64,000 nt of DNA from the NCBI GenBank assembly GCA_002049455.2, contig KV918864.1, positions 1 to 64,000 on the forward strand, written 5' to 3'. How positions within the stretch are numbered: position 1 is the first letter of the stretch; each line of letters opens with the position of its first letter. Below the pieces are notes generated by a model. It was not told the origin of the DNA. It did no database searches and saw only the letters and a program-made list of their open reading frames with translations. The translations under genes were made by a program, and so were the position numbers. This DNA is from Porphyra umbilicalis (Eukaryota > Rhodophyta > Bangiophyceae > Bangiales > Bangiaceae). This document shows, in pieces, positions 32,386 through 44,783 of the stretch.

Positions 32386-33885
32386 ATGGCGCCCGCGACC
32401 GACCCCCCAACGCACCCGCCCGGGTGGTCTCCCCTGCTGGAGCTACCACCCCTGTCCGACCCGGTATGGACGTCGACGACCAACAACCTCCTCGGCTCGA
32501 TTACGCCGACGGGCTTGGTGTCCCTCCTGTGGACGCACCGGGACAAGGTGGCGTACCGCCACCCGGGCGTCCTCCCGCGGCTCGTCTCGCTCGGCTGCGT
32601 CTCGCTCGTCAATGCCTTTTTCGGTTTGTTTGACACGGCCATCCACGGGCGGGCAGTCAGTCGGGAGCCGTTACCAGACGACCCGGTGTTTGTGCTCGGG
32701 CTGCCTCGGTCGGGCACGACGCTCCTGCACCAGCTGCTCGCGGCGGATCCGCAGTTTCTGGCGCCCGACACGTTCCAAGTGGCGCACCCCACCTCGTTTT
32801 TGACCGATCGCGCTGCGCGGCAGCGGCTGCTTGGGCGGGTGCTCGAAGAGCGGCGACCGATGGATGGGGTGGCCCAGAAATGGACATGTACGTTTGGGCG
32901 GGAAAGGACTGCATCGGAGGGCGTCGGGTCGGCCAGTCGTGTCGGATGAGGTCATGGTTGGTGGCGCGTGGGCCGAGGGGCCACGAAACAGACGCCCCAG
33001 CGCCTGCTGGAGAAAAGGGAGGGAAACCTGACGCGCTCGACGCCTGCCTGAGTGCCATTCACGGGCGCCCCGGCATCTGCTCCCCTCGTACCCCCCACCG
33101 CAGCCGCCAACGAGGACAGTTTGGCCGTCGCCACCCTGTGTGGCGGCGCCTCTATCTACACCGCAATCTCCTTTGTCGCTCACTACGCCGACTGGACGCC
33201 CCATTACCTAACCTTTGAAACGCCGACGGGCGCGGCGGCCTTCCCGCGTTGGCGCGACGCCCTCTTTGGCTTCCTCCGCAAAGTCGTCTATGCCGACCGG
33301 CGGGCGGCCCCCCCTGGTACCCCCCCCCGCCCGCTCGTCCTCAAATCCCCCGACCACACCGCCCGCGTGCGGCTGCTCCTCCGCCTCTTCCCCAACGCGC
33401 GCTTTGTCTACATCCACCGACACCCGCTGGAGGTGTCCCGCTCCTGGGCCGCCCTTGTCGCTAAGCTGTGTCCACAAACCGCGATGGAGCCGTTTACCGC
33501 TGCCGACGGGGCGGCGTTCGGCCTCGACCTCTGTGGGCGCCTCGCGGACGCCTACCTGGCCGACCGCCACCTCATCCCGCCGGGGCGGCTGGTGGAGGTG
33601 GCGTATGACGAGCTGGTGGCCGACCCGGCGGGGGTGCTCGCCACCCTTTACGCGGGGCTGGGGTTGAGGGGCGGGGCCCCCGCGCAGGCGGCGGCGGCCG
33701 CGGAGGCGGTGGCCTACACCGCTGAAGGGCGTCGGGGGCGCCACACGGCGCTGTCGGCCGACGCTGTCGCCGCCGTCGCCGCCGCGTGGCGGCAACAGTT
33801 TGACGCGTTTGGCTACACGACCGACCACCCGCTCGCGGGGGGCGGGGGGGGGGGGCGGCGCCCGGGGGGGGAGCAACGGGGGTGA
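32386..33885 (+). CDS. Sulfotransferase 1 (PAPS-dependent, two exons)
   Basis: Exon 1 is 32386-32887, the intron 32888-33103 (GTACGT donor, CCGCAG acceptor, phase 1) and exon 2 33104-33885, giving 427 residues. The 5'-phosphosulfate loop is LPRSGTTLLHQLL (about 32702-32740), and the 3'-phosphate motif is FVYIHRHPLEVSRSW (about 33404-33450). It also has PHYLTFETPTGAAAFPRW and the closing FGYTTDHPL. These enzymes move sulfate from PAPS to hydroxyl groups, and in a red alga cell-wall galactans are plausible substrates (inference). Splicing is supported because the tandem paralog has the same intron at the same codon and phase. Unlike its paralog, this gene needs no frame correction. Confidence 0.85.
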
Positions 33886-34230
33886 CGGGCGTGCCGTCGA
33901 CGGCGGCGGCGTGAGTGGCGGAGTTGGCAGCCGCCACCGTTGTGGGCGGCTGGCCGGCGGGCAGAGGCGGCGGTGGGGTGCGGGCTGTGGGGAGTCCCGC
34001 GCGCCAGACGGGAAATAGTCACGCGTCGATGGGCGCTCTTTCTCCGCGCGGTCTCGCGAGCCCGTGATCCGGATCTCTCGTGGCGCGCCTACGCTTCATT
34101 CGCGCTTCTTTCGCCTGCTGCCGTATGCTGAATCGCACAACGACGGAAGGTGGAATCGCCGCTCAGCGCCTGGAGGAGCGGACTCGAGTGTGCTCGATAT
34201 TTCTGAAGCTGGTCGACATTTGGCCCAGAT
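33886..34230. other. 3' flank of sulfotransferase 1
   Basis: GC-rich to about 34020, then of more balanced composition. No gene seen. It ends at the TA that flanks the palindromic element. Confidence 0.4.
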
Positions 34231-34231
34231 A

Positions 34232-34414
34232 CAGCCGTTCTCTCAAAAACCTCGCACGCCAACTGTTGCACCACTCTGACAAATCGGCCTTCACGGGGTC
34301 GCAGAGGCCGATTTGTCAGAGTCTCTCTGACAAATCGGCCTTCACGGGGTCGCAGTGGCCGATTTGTCAGAGTGGTGCAACAGTTGGCGTGCGAGGTTTT
34401 TGAGAGAACGGCTG
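34232..34414. mobile_element. MITE-like palindromic element, TA duplication
   Basis: The arms start CAGCCGTTCTCTCAAAAACC on the left and the same inverted on the right, about 58 bp each and almost perfect. TA lies on both sides (34230-34231 and 34415-34416). The centre is itself a pair of smaller palindromes built on CAAATCGGCC and GGCCGATTTG around TTCACGGGGTCGCAG. At 183 bp with no coding capacity, it fits a Tc1/mariner-type MITE, inferred from the TA and the CAG start. Confidence 0.78.
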
Positions 34415-34833
34415 TAGGCTAATAATGAAGGCAGGGTCAGGCGCCCGCCTCCAGCCCACCCCACGTACCAGAGGGGCGGAGCGGCCAAACCGCCTTTTCA
34501 CTCTCTTCTTTCCTTGTGTATTTACAAGTACGCAGCGGGAAAAAACTGGATGTTCGTGATGCGTCGCACTCACCCGCCCTATGACCTGTCACCAACCACA
34601 CAGACGGTTGACCCGCGGAGTGTAGGCAACAGCCAACAGGAAAGGGTGTGCGCCGCTTTGAGCACGTCGTCCATGCGCTTCCGCGGTTGTGCGGCGGGGG
34701 TCCCCTCCGCCCTCACGACCGTCGCCGCCGTCGTGGGTACGTCCCGAATCGCCGCTGCCGCCTCCCCCCTCCATCGCTGCCACCGCTACGGCCGCCGTTG
34801 GCGAGGCCGCGTTGCGCGGCTGCGGCCGTGATC

Positions 34834-36341
34834 ATGTCGACGTCTCCCCCCCCCCCCCCCCCAGGGTGGTCCCCACTGGTGACCCTCCCCCCCCCCACCG
34901 ACCCCCAGTGGCGGTCGACCAAAAACGCGCTCCTCGCATTCTCCACGCCCGTCGGTCTGGCCACCCTCCTGTGGACGAACCGGGACAAGGTGGCGTACCG
35001 CCACCCCGGCGTCGTGCGGCGGCTCGTCGGAGTTGCCGCCTACGCGCTCGCCAATGCGTGCTTTGGCGTGGTCGACGCGATTGTCCACGGGCGCGCCATC
35101 GCGCGCGAGCCGCTGCCCGACGACCCGGTGTTTGTGCTCGGCCTCCCCCGGTCGGGCACGACGCTCCTGCACCAGCTGCTCGCGGCGGATCCCCAGTTCC
35201 TCGCGCCGGACACGTTCCAGGTGTTTCACCCCACCTCGTTTTTGACGGCGCGGCCGTGGCGGGAGCGTCTGCTGGCGCCACATGTGCAGCGGCGCCGTTT
35301 GGTGGACAACGTTGCACAGACGTTGACGGGTATGTGCACGTAGGGGAGGGGGGGGGAGGGCGACGCTTTCCATGCGGGCCTGTGTTTGTTTCTCGGGCAC
35401 GCCGCCACAGGGATGACACTCTGACAAGGCCGATGCGTGGCGCGCGCCCCACGTAGTGCGCGCTTCGTTTGCTCCTCTGACTCTGTGGATCCCCTCTCAT
35501 CCGCCCCGCACGACGCCGCAGCCGCCAATGAGGACGGCCTGGCCATTGCCGCGCTCACGGGTGGCACCTCTCCCTACACGGCCTTGAACTTGGTCGCCCA
35601 CTACCGCCACTTTCACGCCCACTACCTCACCTTTGAGACGCCGACGGGCGCGGCGGCCTTCCCGCGCTGGCAACACGCCTTCACCACCTTCCTCCGCAAA
35701 CTCCTCTACGCCGACCGCCGGGCGGCGGCGGCGGCGGGCGCCACGCCACCCCAGCCCCGCACGCTCCTCCTCAAAACGCCCAACCACACCGCCCGCGTGC
35801 GGCTGCTGCTACGCCTCTTCCCCCGCGCCCGCTTTGTGTACGTGCACCGGCACCCGGTGGAGGTGGCCGCCTCGTGGGCGACGCTCGTCACCCGCCTGCT
35901 GCCCCAAAACGCGCTCGCGCCCTTTACCGCGGCGGACGGGGCGGCGCTCGGCCTCGACTTGGGTGCGCGCCTCGCCGCCGCGTACGTGGCCGACCGCGGC
36001 GGAATCCCGCCGGGGCGGCTCGTCGAGGTGGGGTATGAGGAGCTGGCGACGGACCCGGCGGCGGCGCTCGCCGCCATCTACGCGGGGCTGGGGTTGGGGG
36101 GGGGGGGGGGGCGCAGGCGGCGGCCGCCGCCGAGGCGGCGGCCTACACCGCTGCGGGGCAGCGGGGGCGCCACGCGCGGCTGTCGGCGTCGGCGGTCGAG
36201 GAGGTGGCCGACGCGCTGCGCGTGCAGTTTGACACCTTTGGCTACACGACCGACCACCCGCTGGTTGGGGAAGGGGAGGGGGAGGCAGACGCAACGGCGT
36301 CGCCGTCTGTGCCAGAGGCGACGGGGGTCCTGCCAGCGTAA
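34834..36341 (+). CDS. Sulfotransferase 2 (tandem paralog, two exons)
   Basis: Exon 1 is 34834-35329 (MSTSPPPPPPGWSPLV), the intron 35330-35521 (GTATGT donor, CCGCAG acceptor, phase 1), and exon 2 starts with ANEDGLAIAALTGG at 35522. The PAPS motifs are LPRSGTTLLHQLL and FVYVHRHPVEVAASW. In the nominal frame the C-terminus becomes Arg-rich nonsense after the G run 36096-36111. In the adjacent frame the expected ending follows (AYTAAGQRGRHARLS, then FGYTTDHPLVGEGEG) and stops at TAA 36339-36341, so I end the gene there. It is about 1 kb downstream of sulfotransferase 1 and clearly a tandem duplicate. Confidence 0.83.
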
Positions 36342-38364
36342 CGTGGTCGGTGACATCCAGCCGAGGCACTCGGCTGTACTAGTCAGAATGGCCAAAACCG
36401 CCTGTCGTTCACCATCACCTGTCTGGAGACATTCAAAGATTGTCCTTGCTCTTTCAAATGTGAGATCAAGTGCTACGTAAGTGTGTAAGTATCCTGTGCT
36501 ACTTACATTCGTTGTGCTGTTCTTTGGTGCGCTTGTGTAACGTGTCTGCGGTAGCACGACAGAGACTCAAGGGTACATGTTACACCGTCAGGGTTGTCCG
36601 GGGCGGTCAGACTGTGAAGAGGGGATGGGTTGGGCTCGGCCCTGCCTTTCTACCGCCGACGTTCGCCAAGGTGTGGGCGCGACACGGTGGCGGCGGCGGC
36701 CGCCGCCGCCGCGGCCGAGGCGACGAAGCCGACTGATGGAAACGATGGCCACTTCGGCGAGCGTGGCGTTGCTGCCGTCTCCGCGCGTGCGGGATGGCGT
36801 GTGGGCGCGAACACCTGGTGTTGCCGTCGTGGCGCGTTCGCCCGCCGTCGGTGCGGCAAGCGGTGGCTGCGCCACCCCCTCCTCGCGGCACCAACCGTCC
36901 CCGCTGCGGCGTCGCCAGTGGGCGCGGGTGGTCGCACCACCACCGCGGCAGGGGTGGAGCTGTGGCGGCGGCGGCGGCGGCGGCTGTCGACGCTGGCGGC
37001 GGTCGGCGGCGGCGGCGGCCGACGCCAGCGGCGGCGGTCGCGAAGGACGCTCTGCCGGCGACGGCCTGAGCACCGGCGGAACAATCAGAGTGCCGTCGCC
37101 GCGGACGGAGCGGCGGGTGCGGCGGTCGCTCCGGCCTCTGCGGGCACGGCGGCGGCCACCCCCGCCGCCACCGCCACTCGCGGCGGTGACCCGACGGCGC
37201 TGCCATCAGCGCCGGCCACGACCGCCTCGCCGGGGGCGGCGACCGTCGGCGACGCGCGGCGGCGGCGGTCGACATCCCCCCTCTCGGCCGGCGGTGGCGC
37301 CGCCGTCGGCGGCGGACTGGGCGGCTGCCCCGACCCAACCCCGCCACCACCCTGCGCGCTCTGCGGCGGCTCAACCCCCTCTTGTCCGAAGGCGGTGGCG
37401 GCGACGTCGGCGGTTGAGGTGGTGGGGGGTTGGCACAGTGGGTGCCCCAGCCCGTCGCCGAGAGGGACGCCAACGGGGTGAGCAAAGGTTGTTTTTCTTG
37501 ACATGGAGGAGCGCCTGGCAGTGTAAAGCTTGCCAGTCAATGGGCGGTGCAACATGCGATCACAAAAATTGTGGTGAAAAGCGGGGCTCAGTGCCCCTTC
37601 AGGGGGTGTTCATAAAAGTATTGTGGCTCCCACAATCTCTCAAACTGCCTAATTGATCCAACACCAGTTAGGGTTCACAGCGCCGCCACCGCCGCCGGCT
37701 ATGCCGACGCGGTGCACGTGTCGCCCGACGGGCACCGAGTGGCGGGGAGGACGGCGTCGGGGGGGTTGCTGTACGCAGTCAAGTTTGGGGTCGTCGTCAC
37801 CCCGCCGCTCAGTTTCGTCGGCGGGGGGGGGGGGGAGCGGGGATGGACAGCAGCGGCGGGCCGCCACCGTCGCAGGCGCAAGCGTGCGTCGACAACGGCG
37901 GGTCGCTCGGGGAGCGGCGTCGCGGTCGGCGCTGCTGCTCGTCGCCGCGCCGATGTAGGGGGTAAGGGGCTTTTCTGGATTGCCACGCGGGTGGTATCAC
38001 GTGGAAACGGGAGGGGTGGCGCGTCGACTCCGCCCGCTGTCGACCCGTTGGTGCGCCCTGCGTATGCGCAGTCGGCACCTACGCCGCGAGTACGCGGCAG
38101 TGGTGTTGTTGCCGGCTGTTTGCGCGCGATGGCGCGGCTGCCCCGCTGCTTTTTAGTGACGGCAGTGGCTGCTGTGGGGACGGCGGCCACTGCCAAGCTT
38201 TGTATTCAGTGAGGAAGAAGACGGAGAAGGCGTGTGTCATCTGGTGGGCCTGTGCCGTGTTGTGGCAGACCATGACAGTACTTGTCTTATTCAATATGCG
38301 GCCTCTCTCAGTGGGTTGTCTCTTTGCATACTTGCCGAGGCTGTTCGTTGCGCTTGCGCCCTCT
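36342..38364. other. Spacer with overlapping low-complexity ORFs
   Basis: ORFs of 160-360 codons occur on both strands between 36577 and 38212. The least repetitive piece is a plus-strand frame near 37690-37800 (ADAVHVSPDGHRVAGRTASG), which could be a fragment of a real protein, but nothing around it supports a gene model. No element ends were found. Confidence 0.35.
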
Positions 38365-39730
38365 TTAATTGACCATTGTTTTGGCGCTCCTCACCGTGCA
38401 TGGACACTGCAAACCGTCAAGGAAAATCATTGTCATGGCAGACGGACCCCGCGCCCAGCGCCTGGACGCACTTTGCTCTTTGCGGGGCACACCAATCGGC
38501 TCACACCGCCCCCCCCCCCCCCCCCTCCCCGTCACCCGCGCCAGCCACGGCACGAGCGTCGGAAAAAACGGGGGCGACACCCACCCCCGCTTGTGCCCGA
38601 CGCCCGGCGTCGGCACGTAGGCAACGTCCACCCCCGCCGCGGCCGCCGCGTCGCGCAGCCGCTCACTATTCGACGGGCGCACCACCCGGTCGGCCGGGTT
38701 GTGAAACAGCAGCAGCGGGCACCCCAGCCGCCGCACCGCCGCCTCATTGTCGTGCGCGTCGACGAGGCGGCCGCGGAGCGCCGCCCACAGGGGCGGCACC
38801 ACCCGCAGGGCGGCCACGGCGGGGTACCCGTCGGCGGCGACGGGGAGGGAGGCAATGGCGCCCGACAGCACCACGCCGGCGGGCGGCACCGCCGCCGCCG
38901 CCGCGAGGGCGATTGACGAGCCGAGCGAGTGGCCATAGACGACGAGGCGGCTCTGCGCAGCGGCGGCGGCGGCGGCCGGGAGGGTGGTGGGGGGGCTTTC
39001 TGAGGGGGGTCCCGCCCCCGCTGGCCGCGCGTACGCGTCGTGCACGACGCCCTTGAGGTCCCCCCCGTTGAGCGTCTCCCCGGCGAGGCGGGTGGCGACC
39101 CAGGCGGCGGCGGCCGCCGCATCCTCCCCCTGCGTCGCCTCGGAGAGGGCCACGCGGGAGCTGTCGCCGCACCCCCGCGGGTCCCAACTGACAATGTGCA
39201 CGGCGGCAACGGCGGCAACGTCGCGCACAAACGCCACGCGGGAGGGGGGGTGGCGCGGCTCCCCGCGTGGCCGTGGCAGTAGAGGAGGACGGGGCGGCCG
39301 TCGGTCGCCAGGCGCCAGTCCAAATGCGCGTCGACGGCCGCAGCCGCGGCGTCAGCGGCGGCGACGGCGGCAGCGCGGCGGGCGGTACGCGCGGCGCCCG
39401 TGGCGCGCCACCACCCGCCGCTGGGTTGGGGCGGCGGCGGTGGCGGCGGCGGCGGCGGCGGCGGCGGCACCGGCGCAAAGGGTGGCCCCGGCGGCGGCAC
39501 GTGCCAGCCGCGGAGCACCCCCCCCCGGCGGTGGGGATGGCGACGGGCCGCCCGTGGAGGAGGCCGAGGCGCGACGGGTCGTGCAGCGGCACGGCCCACT
39601 TTGGGGGACACGGGGGCAGGTAAATGAGGAAGCGCTGCACGCGGGGGAGGACGGCGGCGGCGAGGGTGACGGCGCCGAGGAGCACCGCAACGATGCCCAA
39701 CACAATGAGGATGATGGCCCAGGCGCGCAT
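38365..39730 (-). CDS. Membrane-anchored alpha/beta hydrolase (ABHD-like)
   Basis: The proposed start is ATG 39730 (MRAWAIILIVLGIVAVLLGA), giving an N-terminal membrane anchor followed by RFLIYLPP. The hydrolase elements appear in order: the oxyanion-hole motif LLYCHGHAGSR, SWDPRGCGDS, the nucleophile elbow GHSLGSS, the acid in LLLFHNPADRVV and the His in PGVGHKRGW. This is the catalytic triad of serine hydrolases such as ABHD12/13-type lipases or thioesterases; the substrate is unknown. The frame changes at the C run 39518-39526 and the G run 39244-39250. The last 60 residues, beyond the poly-C at about 38511-38525, look non-homologous. About 455 codons in all. Confidence 0.68.
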
Positions 39731-40278
39731 GCTGCCGCCGCCGCGGGGGGAGGAACCCCCGCCCGCGCGGATCACCGCGGGCGCGCTGGTAGTGGGAGCA
39801 AGTGACGGCGGCACGGGCGCGGGGCGCAACGGCAAAGCGGGCGGCAAGCCGTGCGTGTCGGGCAGCAAAGCTCGAGGTCGGCCCTGCGCGCTGCTCGCAC
39901 TTGGGCGTCGAGGCTTGGACGCGCGCGCGCGGCCGCGGCGGCGGCCTCAACCGCAACCGCACGCGGCGGCATCGCCTCTTCAGTGCGCCCCGTCGGGCAC
40001 GCTACGAGCCAAACGGCTGGACGCTCGCCTGCGACACCCAGCTCCATGCGCGCAACGGGTGCACGTGACCGGCGCGCCTGGGATATGGCGGGGGTGGCCA
40101 CCGGCGGGCGCGCGCATGTTCTTCCACGCCCCGCGGGCCCGCGGTCTTTCTCGGTGGAGCCACGCCCCGGTCGGTGGAAGAGACGAGGCGCCGCGGATCA
40201 AGATGGCGGCGCGCAGCCGTGCTTCACAACCTCGACGACAAGAGTGCGAAAAGCAGCACAAAAATGGGCAGCCGAATA

Positions 40279-40440
40279 TTGCTCTTGTCCCAATGTTGTT
40301 CGCTGTGCTCAAAGAACAAGAGTGAGCAACACAACTGTCTCCGCCAATGACGTACTCGGATGATAAAATTCAGCCAATCAAAAGTTGTCCTGCAATTGTG
40401 CTGTTCTCTGCCAAAAAAGACAGAATTGGGACAGCAGCAA
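40279..40440. mobile_element. MITE, 162 bp, TTGC termini, TA duplication
   Basis: The left end reads TTGCTCTTGTCCCAAT; the right end inverted reads TTGCTGCTGTCCCAAT. TA flanks both sides (40277-40278 and 40441-40442). No coding capacity. The size, TA target and TTGC start are shared with the element at 41569. Confidence 0.68.
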
Positions 40441-41568
40441 TACTGTCTGCAGCACACTTCTGCGTCGCTGGCCCCGCGCTGGCCCTTCTGGCGGGGCCGC
40501 TGCCATCGCGCTGCGCCTCCCGCGCCGCTCAACAGCAAGGGCAAACGCAGCCACCGCCCCTTGACGGCGCGCCCGCCGCCGTTGGGGGGAGCGCCAGCGA
40601 CGCATGCAGAAGCCGCCAAATCCACCTCTCGGGTGGCGCCACCCCTCCCCTGCCCCTCTGTTGCACAGCGCACGGGGCTCAGGTCAGGGCTGTCCCTCGA
40701 CGCTCAAGCGCTGCTATCTGGGCTCACAAGAGCAACGCGGAGCACACCGGCCGCTCGTCCCGCGTGCTGCGTCCGACACAGGGGATCAATGGGCGGGGGC
40801 TCCGCCTCGGCCACGGCGGCAGCTTGACGCGGCTGCCTGTCTTGTGCAGCAGCAGCCGGCGGTGCGCCGGTCGACGACATCTTTGCCGACTTTCCAGCCC
40901 GGCCGCCCCGCCACCGCCACGTCGGTACTCGCGGGCACAGCCGCTCCCTGCTGCGCCAGATTTCTAAGCATTGACCTGCGCCCTGGACACTGATGTCACC
41001 CGCCTCTGCTCTTTTTACGCAGCTTCCCCACCGCGGCCACCGCGCCGCCCGCTGACGGGCGGCCGCAGCCCGCAGCACCACCGTGCCCACGGTTGTGGCG
41101 GCCCCCCTCGCAGCCACCGTCGCGTTCTCCGCCGCGGTCGCCGTGGTCGTCGCCGCACGCAACCCCCCCCGCGAGCAGCTGGGCCTCGTCCACATGAGGC
41201 CGCGTCCTTTGAGCCCTGGCGGGCGGTGCCCGTCGACCGACGGGCCCGCATGGTTCGCTTTGGTCCGCGCTGCGTGTCCATCCTGACGCCGCACGCGTGG
41301 GGTCGCACCGCCGGTGACAACTCGCGCCGCCCGCGCCTTGGTCTTCCTCCTGTGTCTCCCGAGGTGCAGACGAACGAGGCGGCGGCGGCGAACGCACCAC
41401 CGGGCGAGACGCGGTGCAACCGGGCGGGAGCTGTCTGGGGAGGACATGCCATGGCGCGCGCAGACCGAGCCGCGATCGCAACGTGGAGGGCGGTGGACGA
41501 ATGTACAGTGCTGTGCGAGGGACGTGTGCGAGGACCAGCAACGCTCCGCTTTCTTCTCGGGGGAGGTA

Positions 41569-41727
41569 TTGCAGTCTGCTCAATTTTGCCGGTCCGGGCC
41601 GGGACAGAACGCAATCAGGACAGACTCTCAGCCATCCACTCAGCCGGATACGACCTGATGGCCAATAGGATTCCGTCCTGATTGCGTTCTGTTCCGGCTC
41701 AGACAGGCAAAATTCAGCAGACTGCAA
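41569..41727. mobile_element. MITE, 159 bp, about 57-bp inverted repeats, TA duplication
   Basis: The left end reads TTGCAGTCTGCTCAATTTTG and the right end inverted TTGCAGTCTGCTGAATTTTG. The similarity runs on to CAGAACGCAATCAGGAC on both sides. TA flanks the element (41567-41568 and 41728-41729). It is nearly all inverted repeat and should fold into a long hairpin. Confidence 0.8.
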
Positions 41728-42635
41728 TAGTATTTGAGAACGCCGATCACAATGCAAAAAATCCGCATGGGGTGGTGGGGGGGGGGGGAACGCCTGTCGT
41801 GCCGCCACGTGGGGGGGTGGGGGAGGGGATTTCGGGGCTTCTGGGGGGGGGGGGTTCGAGCGAGGATGATGCCACGTGAGAGGAATGGTACTTCAGTACA
41901 CTCCTTGTACCCCTTGTACTCGTGTCCGTGTATGACCGTCTGCCTCGGTTTGCTCCAGCGCGTCCAACGCTGTTGCTGTATCCCCCTCCTCAGCTGCTGG
42001 CAACGGCCATCGCTGCTGGTCGCAGCCCCCTCCCTGCCGACCGCCTCCCCCCCCCTTCCTGGCTGTCTCCCCCCCCCCCTTGGTAGCCGCAGTTTTTGCG
42101 CGCTCGCTTCTGTCGCTGACCACCCCCCCCGAGCTTTTGGCCACGCCACTGGCTGTCGCTCCCACTGCTGGCGCCGCCCCCGCCGCTAGCCACCTCCCCA
42201 CCGCCGGGCGGCACCCTTGCTGCCGGCAGCCGACCGCGCGGCCAGCCAGCCACCCCGCCTCTGGGCGACCCCCCCGCCCTTGGCGGCCGCCCGCGCTGCC
42301 AGCCACGACCCCAGCCCCTGGTCGCCGACCCCGCACTTGGCGGCCTCCCGCGCTGCCGGGCACCTCCCCCGCCGCTGGCCGCCGCCCCCGCCCCTGGCCG
42401 CTGCCCGCGCTTCCGGCCGCTGCCACTGCCCCTGGCCGCCGCCCCGCCGCTGGCGACCGCCCCCGCTGGCAGTCGGCGGCGGCGACCCCGACGCGTGGGC
42501 GGTCGGCAGGAGAGCCGCGGCGGAGAGGGAAAGCAGTGGCGATCGGGGAGGCAGCGGCGGTGGGGGACACATGGGCGGTGGGGGGACCAGCGGCGGTGAG
42601 GGGGACCAGCCACGGTGGGGGGGAAGTAACAGAGG

Positions 42636-42895
42636 TGGGGGGAGCAGCAGCGGGGGAGGGTGCAGCAGCGGGGGAGATGCAGCAGCGGGGGGGGACAGCA
42701 GAGGGGGGGGGGGAAGCAGCGGGCAGGGGAGGCAGCAGCGGGCGGGGGAGGCAGAAATGGGCGGGGGAGGCAGCAGCGGGTGGGGGAGGCAGCAGCGGGC
42801 GGGGGAGGCAGCAGCGGGCGAGGGAGGCAGCAGCGGGCGGGGGAGGCAGCAGCGGGCGGGGGAGGCAGCAGCGGGCGGGGGAAACAGCGATTGCA
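42636..42895. repeat. G-rich minisatellite
   Basis: A run of units of about 18-19 bp built on GGCAGCAGCGGGCGGGGGA, most regular from 42720 to 42890. It yields Gly/Ser/Arg-repeat ORFs on both strands that I do not count as genes. Confidence 0.8.
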
Positions 42896-44783
42896 GGGGG
42901 AGGTCAGCGAAGAAGCATCACTGCTGGGGGAAAGAGATGGGGGACGGGGGCAGGAGGGAGGTGGACCTTTCTAACATCATGTCAGAAACAGTGCAAAGGA
43001 AAGAAAGGCACTGACGACGGCAGGCGTAGCCGTTGTGGCAACCAGCTGAGGGCCTGGCGGCAGAGCAGGCTGGAGATGACTCCACCAGGCAGTGTGAATG
43101 GACCCCCGCTGACAGCATCTCAGATCCAGTGTATTCGGCAGATCGACACTGACACTGCCCAATCCAGTGGATAACTTGTTTTCTCTGACACTGTTCCATC
43201 CAGTGGGTTGTGACCCTGCGCTTCTCTTGCGGCCTACAACAGTTCTGCATCTTTTTTTGCAAAGAAAACAATGTTTCATGTCTCCTACAGTACCATGTCC
43301 CCATTTTTTTCAACTTCGGTGGGGATCGGTATGGTCTGGTCACCGCCGCGTTCCCCGCTGCCATATGGTCTAAGAAGGAGGAGCATACGGCACGTCAGGG
43401 CTGAACTCGACCAAAACATCACTTTTTCAAAGAGACTCGTTTCTGATGCTCTGAAGGGTCCTGGGAAGGAAATAGTGAGTCGCTAAGCGCACAAACGCTT
43501 CCTTCCTTCTCTTTTTGCCCATCCAAGTTCACAGCGGCGAGATACACCGCTACTCCCCCACGACGCCCGGCCCGTCTGCTGGCCAATTTTCTGTGTGCAT
43601 TAGCGTTGCTACATGGTGTACTCCTGATAGAGACTGAAAAGCCACGCCAGTACTGACATAGGATGCCCACTGCGCGTAACGTGCTTTCAGCCTTCCCAGC
43701 CACCCCAGTAGCTAGCGTACGAGCCCCCTGTGGAGGTGGTATGCGGCCAAAGCACTCTGGGCCCTCCCAAACAGTCCCATGAGAGCCTCACGCACACTTA
43801 TCCGTGGCCCATCACTCGTTGTGGGCGGTTGTATCTCCGATGTACTCTGGCACCCACTGGTAACAGGAGGCCACTAACGGCCCACTTAGTTGTGTACAGT
43901 GGTCTGTGGAGACAGAGTGGACACACACTGCTATGTGCATGGCTTCACAAGCACCGCAGCAGCCAGCAACAGCCGAAAACAGATGACGCATACCCCCCCC
44001 CTGCGTGACCCGGCGAGGGGCGCCCAACCCCGCAGCGAGGGGAGGCTAGAGGGAACGCGGGGAGCGGCGGGAAGATGAGTAGCGGCAGGCCGCTCCGCCG
44101 CGCACCGCCCTGTAAGCTGCCAGTCCTGTCGCCTGCCCGCCCCGCCGCCTGCCCGCCCAGCCGTCCACCCGTCGTACCTGCCGCAGGCGGCCTGTGCCGC
44201 CGGCCGTGCCTGCCGCCAGCGGCGCAAGCCACTGCCCACCTCTACCGATAGCCGCGCCCACCACTGTGCGCGTCCGTGGGTAGCGGTCCCCGCCGCCGGC
44301 CGCCGCCGCCGGCCGCCGGCCCCGCCGAACGCCGCGCCCACCGTCGGCTACCCATGCCGCCCCCGGCCTCTTCCTGCCACATTCGTCCGCTGCCCTCGCT
44401 GGCGACAGCCCCTGCCCCTGGCCCACGCGTAAAAGTGCTCCCCTCGGGCAGGGAGGGGGGAGCGGGGCGGGGGTAGGCCGCAGCGTGGTGAGGAGCACGC
44501 CGCGGCCCGGCGGGGTGGGGGCTGGTGCCTGCTGGCAACGCCCCCCACCCGGAGTGCGGAGGAAGGGCGCAGGGGGAGCTAGGACCGGGGAAGCGGTGAA
44601 AGGTAGATGGTAGAGCAGGGGGGAGAGAAAGCGGGGGCGGCAGTCGCAGCGGCGCGGGTGGCGCGGCGCGGCGCAGCGGGGAGAGGGGTGGTGGCCGCCC
44701 GCACCGCCGGCCCCCGCTGGTCGGAAAGCGCCAACAGGAGAGAGTAGAGCAGGAAAGCGGGAGCGGGGGAGCAGAGGGAGCAG

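Noticed and set aside
42080..43174. 364-codon plus-strand ORF
   Set aside because: Largely the translation of a G-rich minisatellite; no domain and overlapping frames on both strands.
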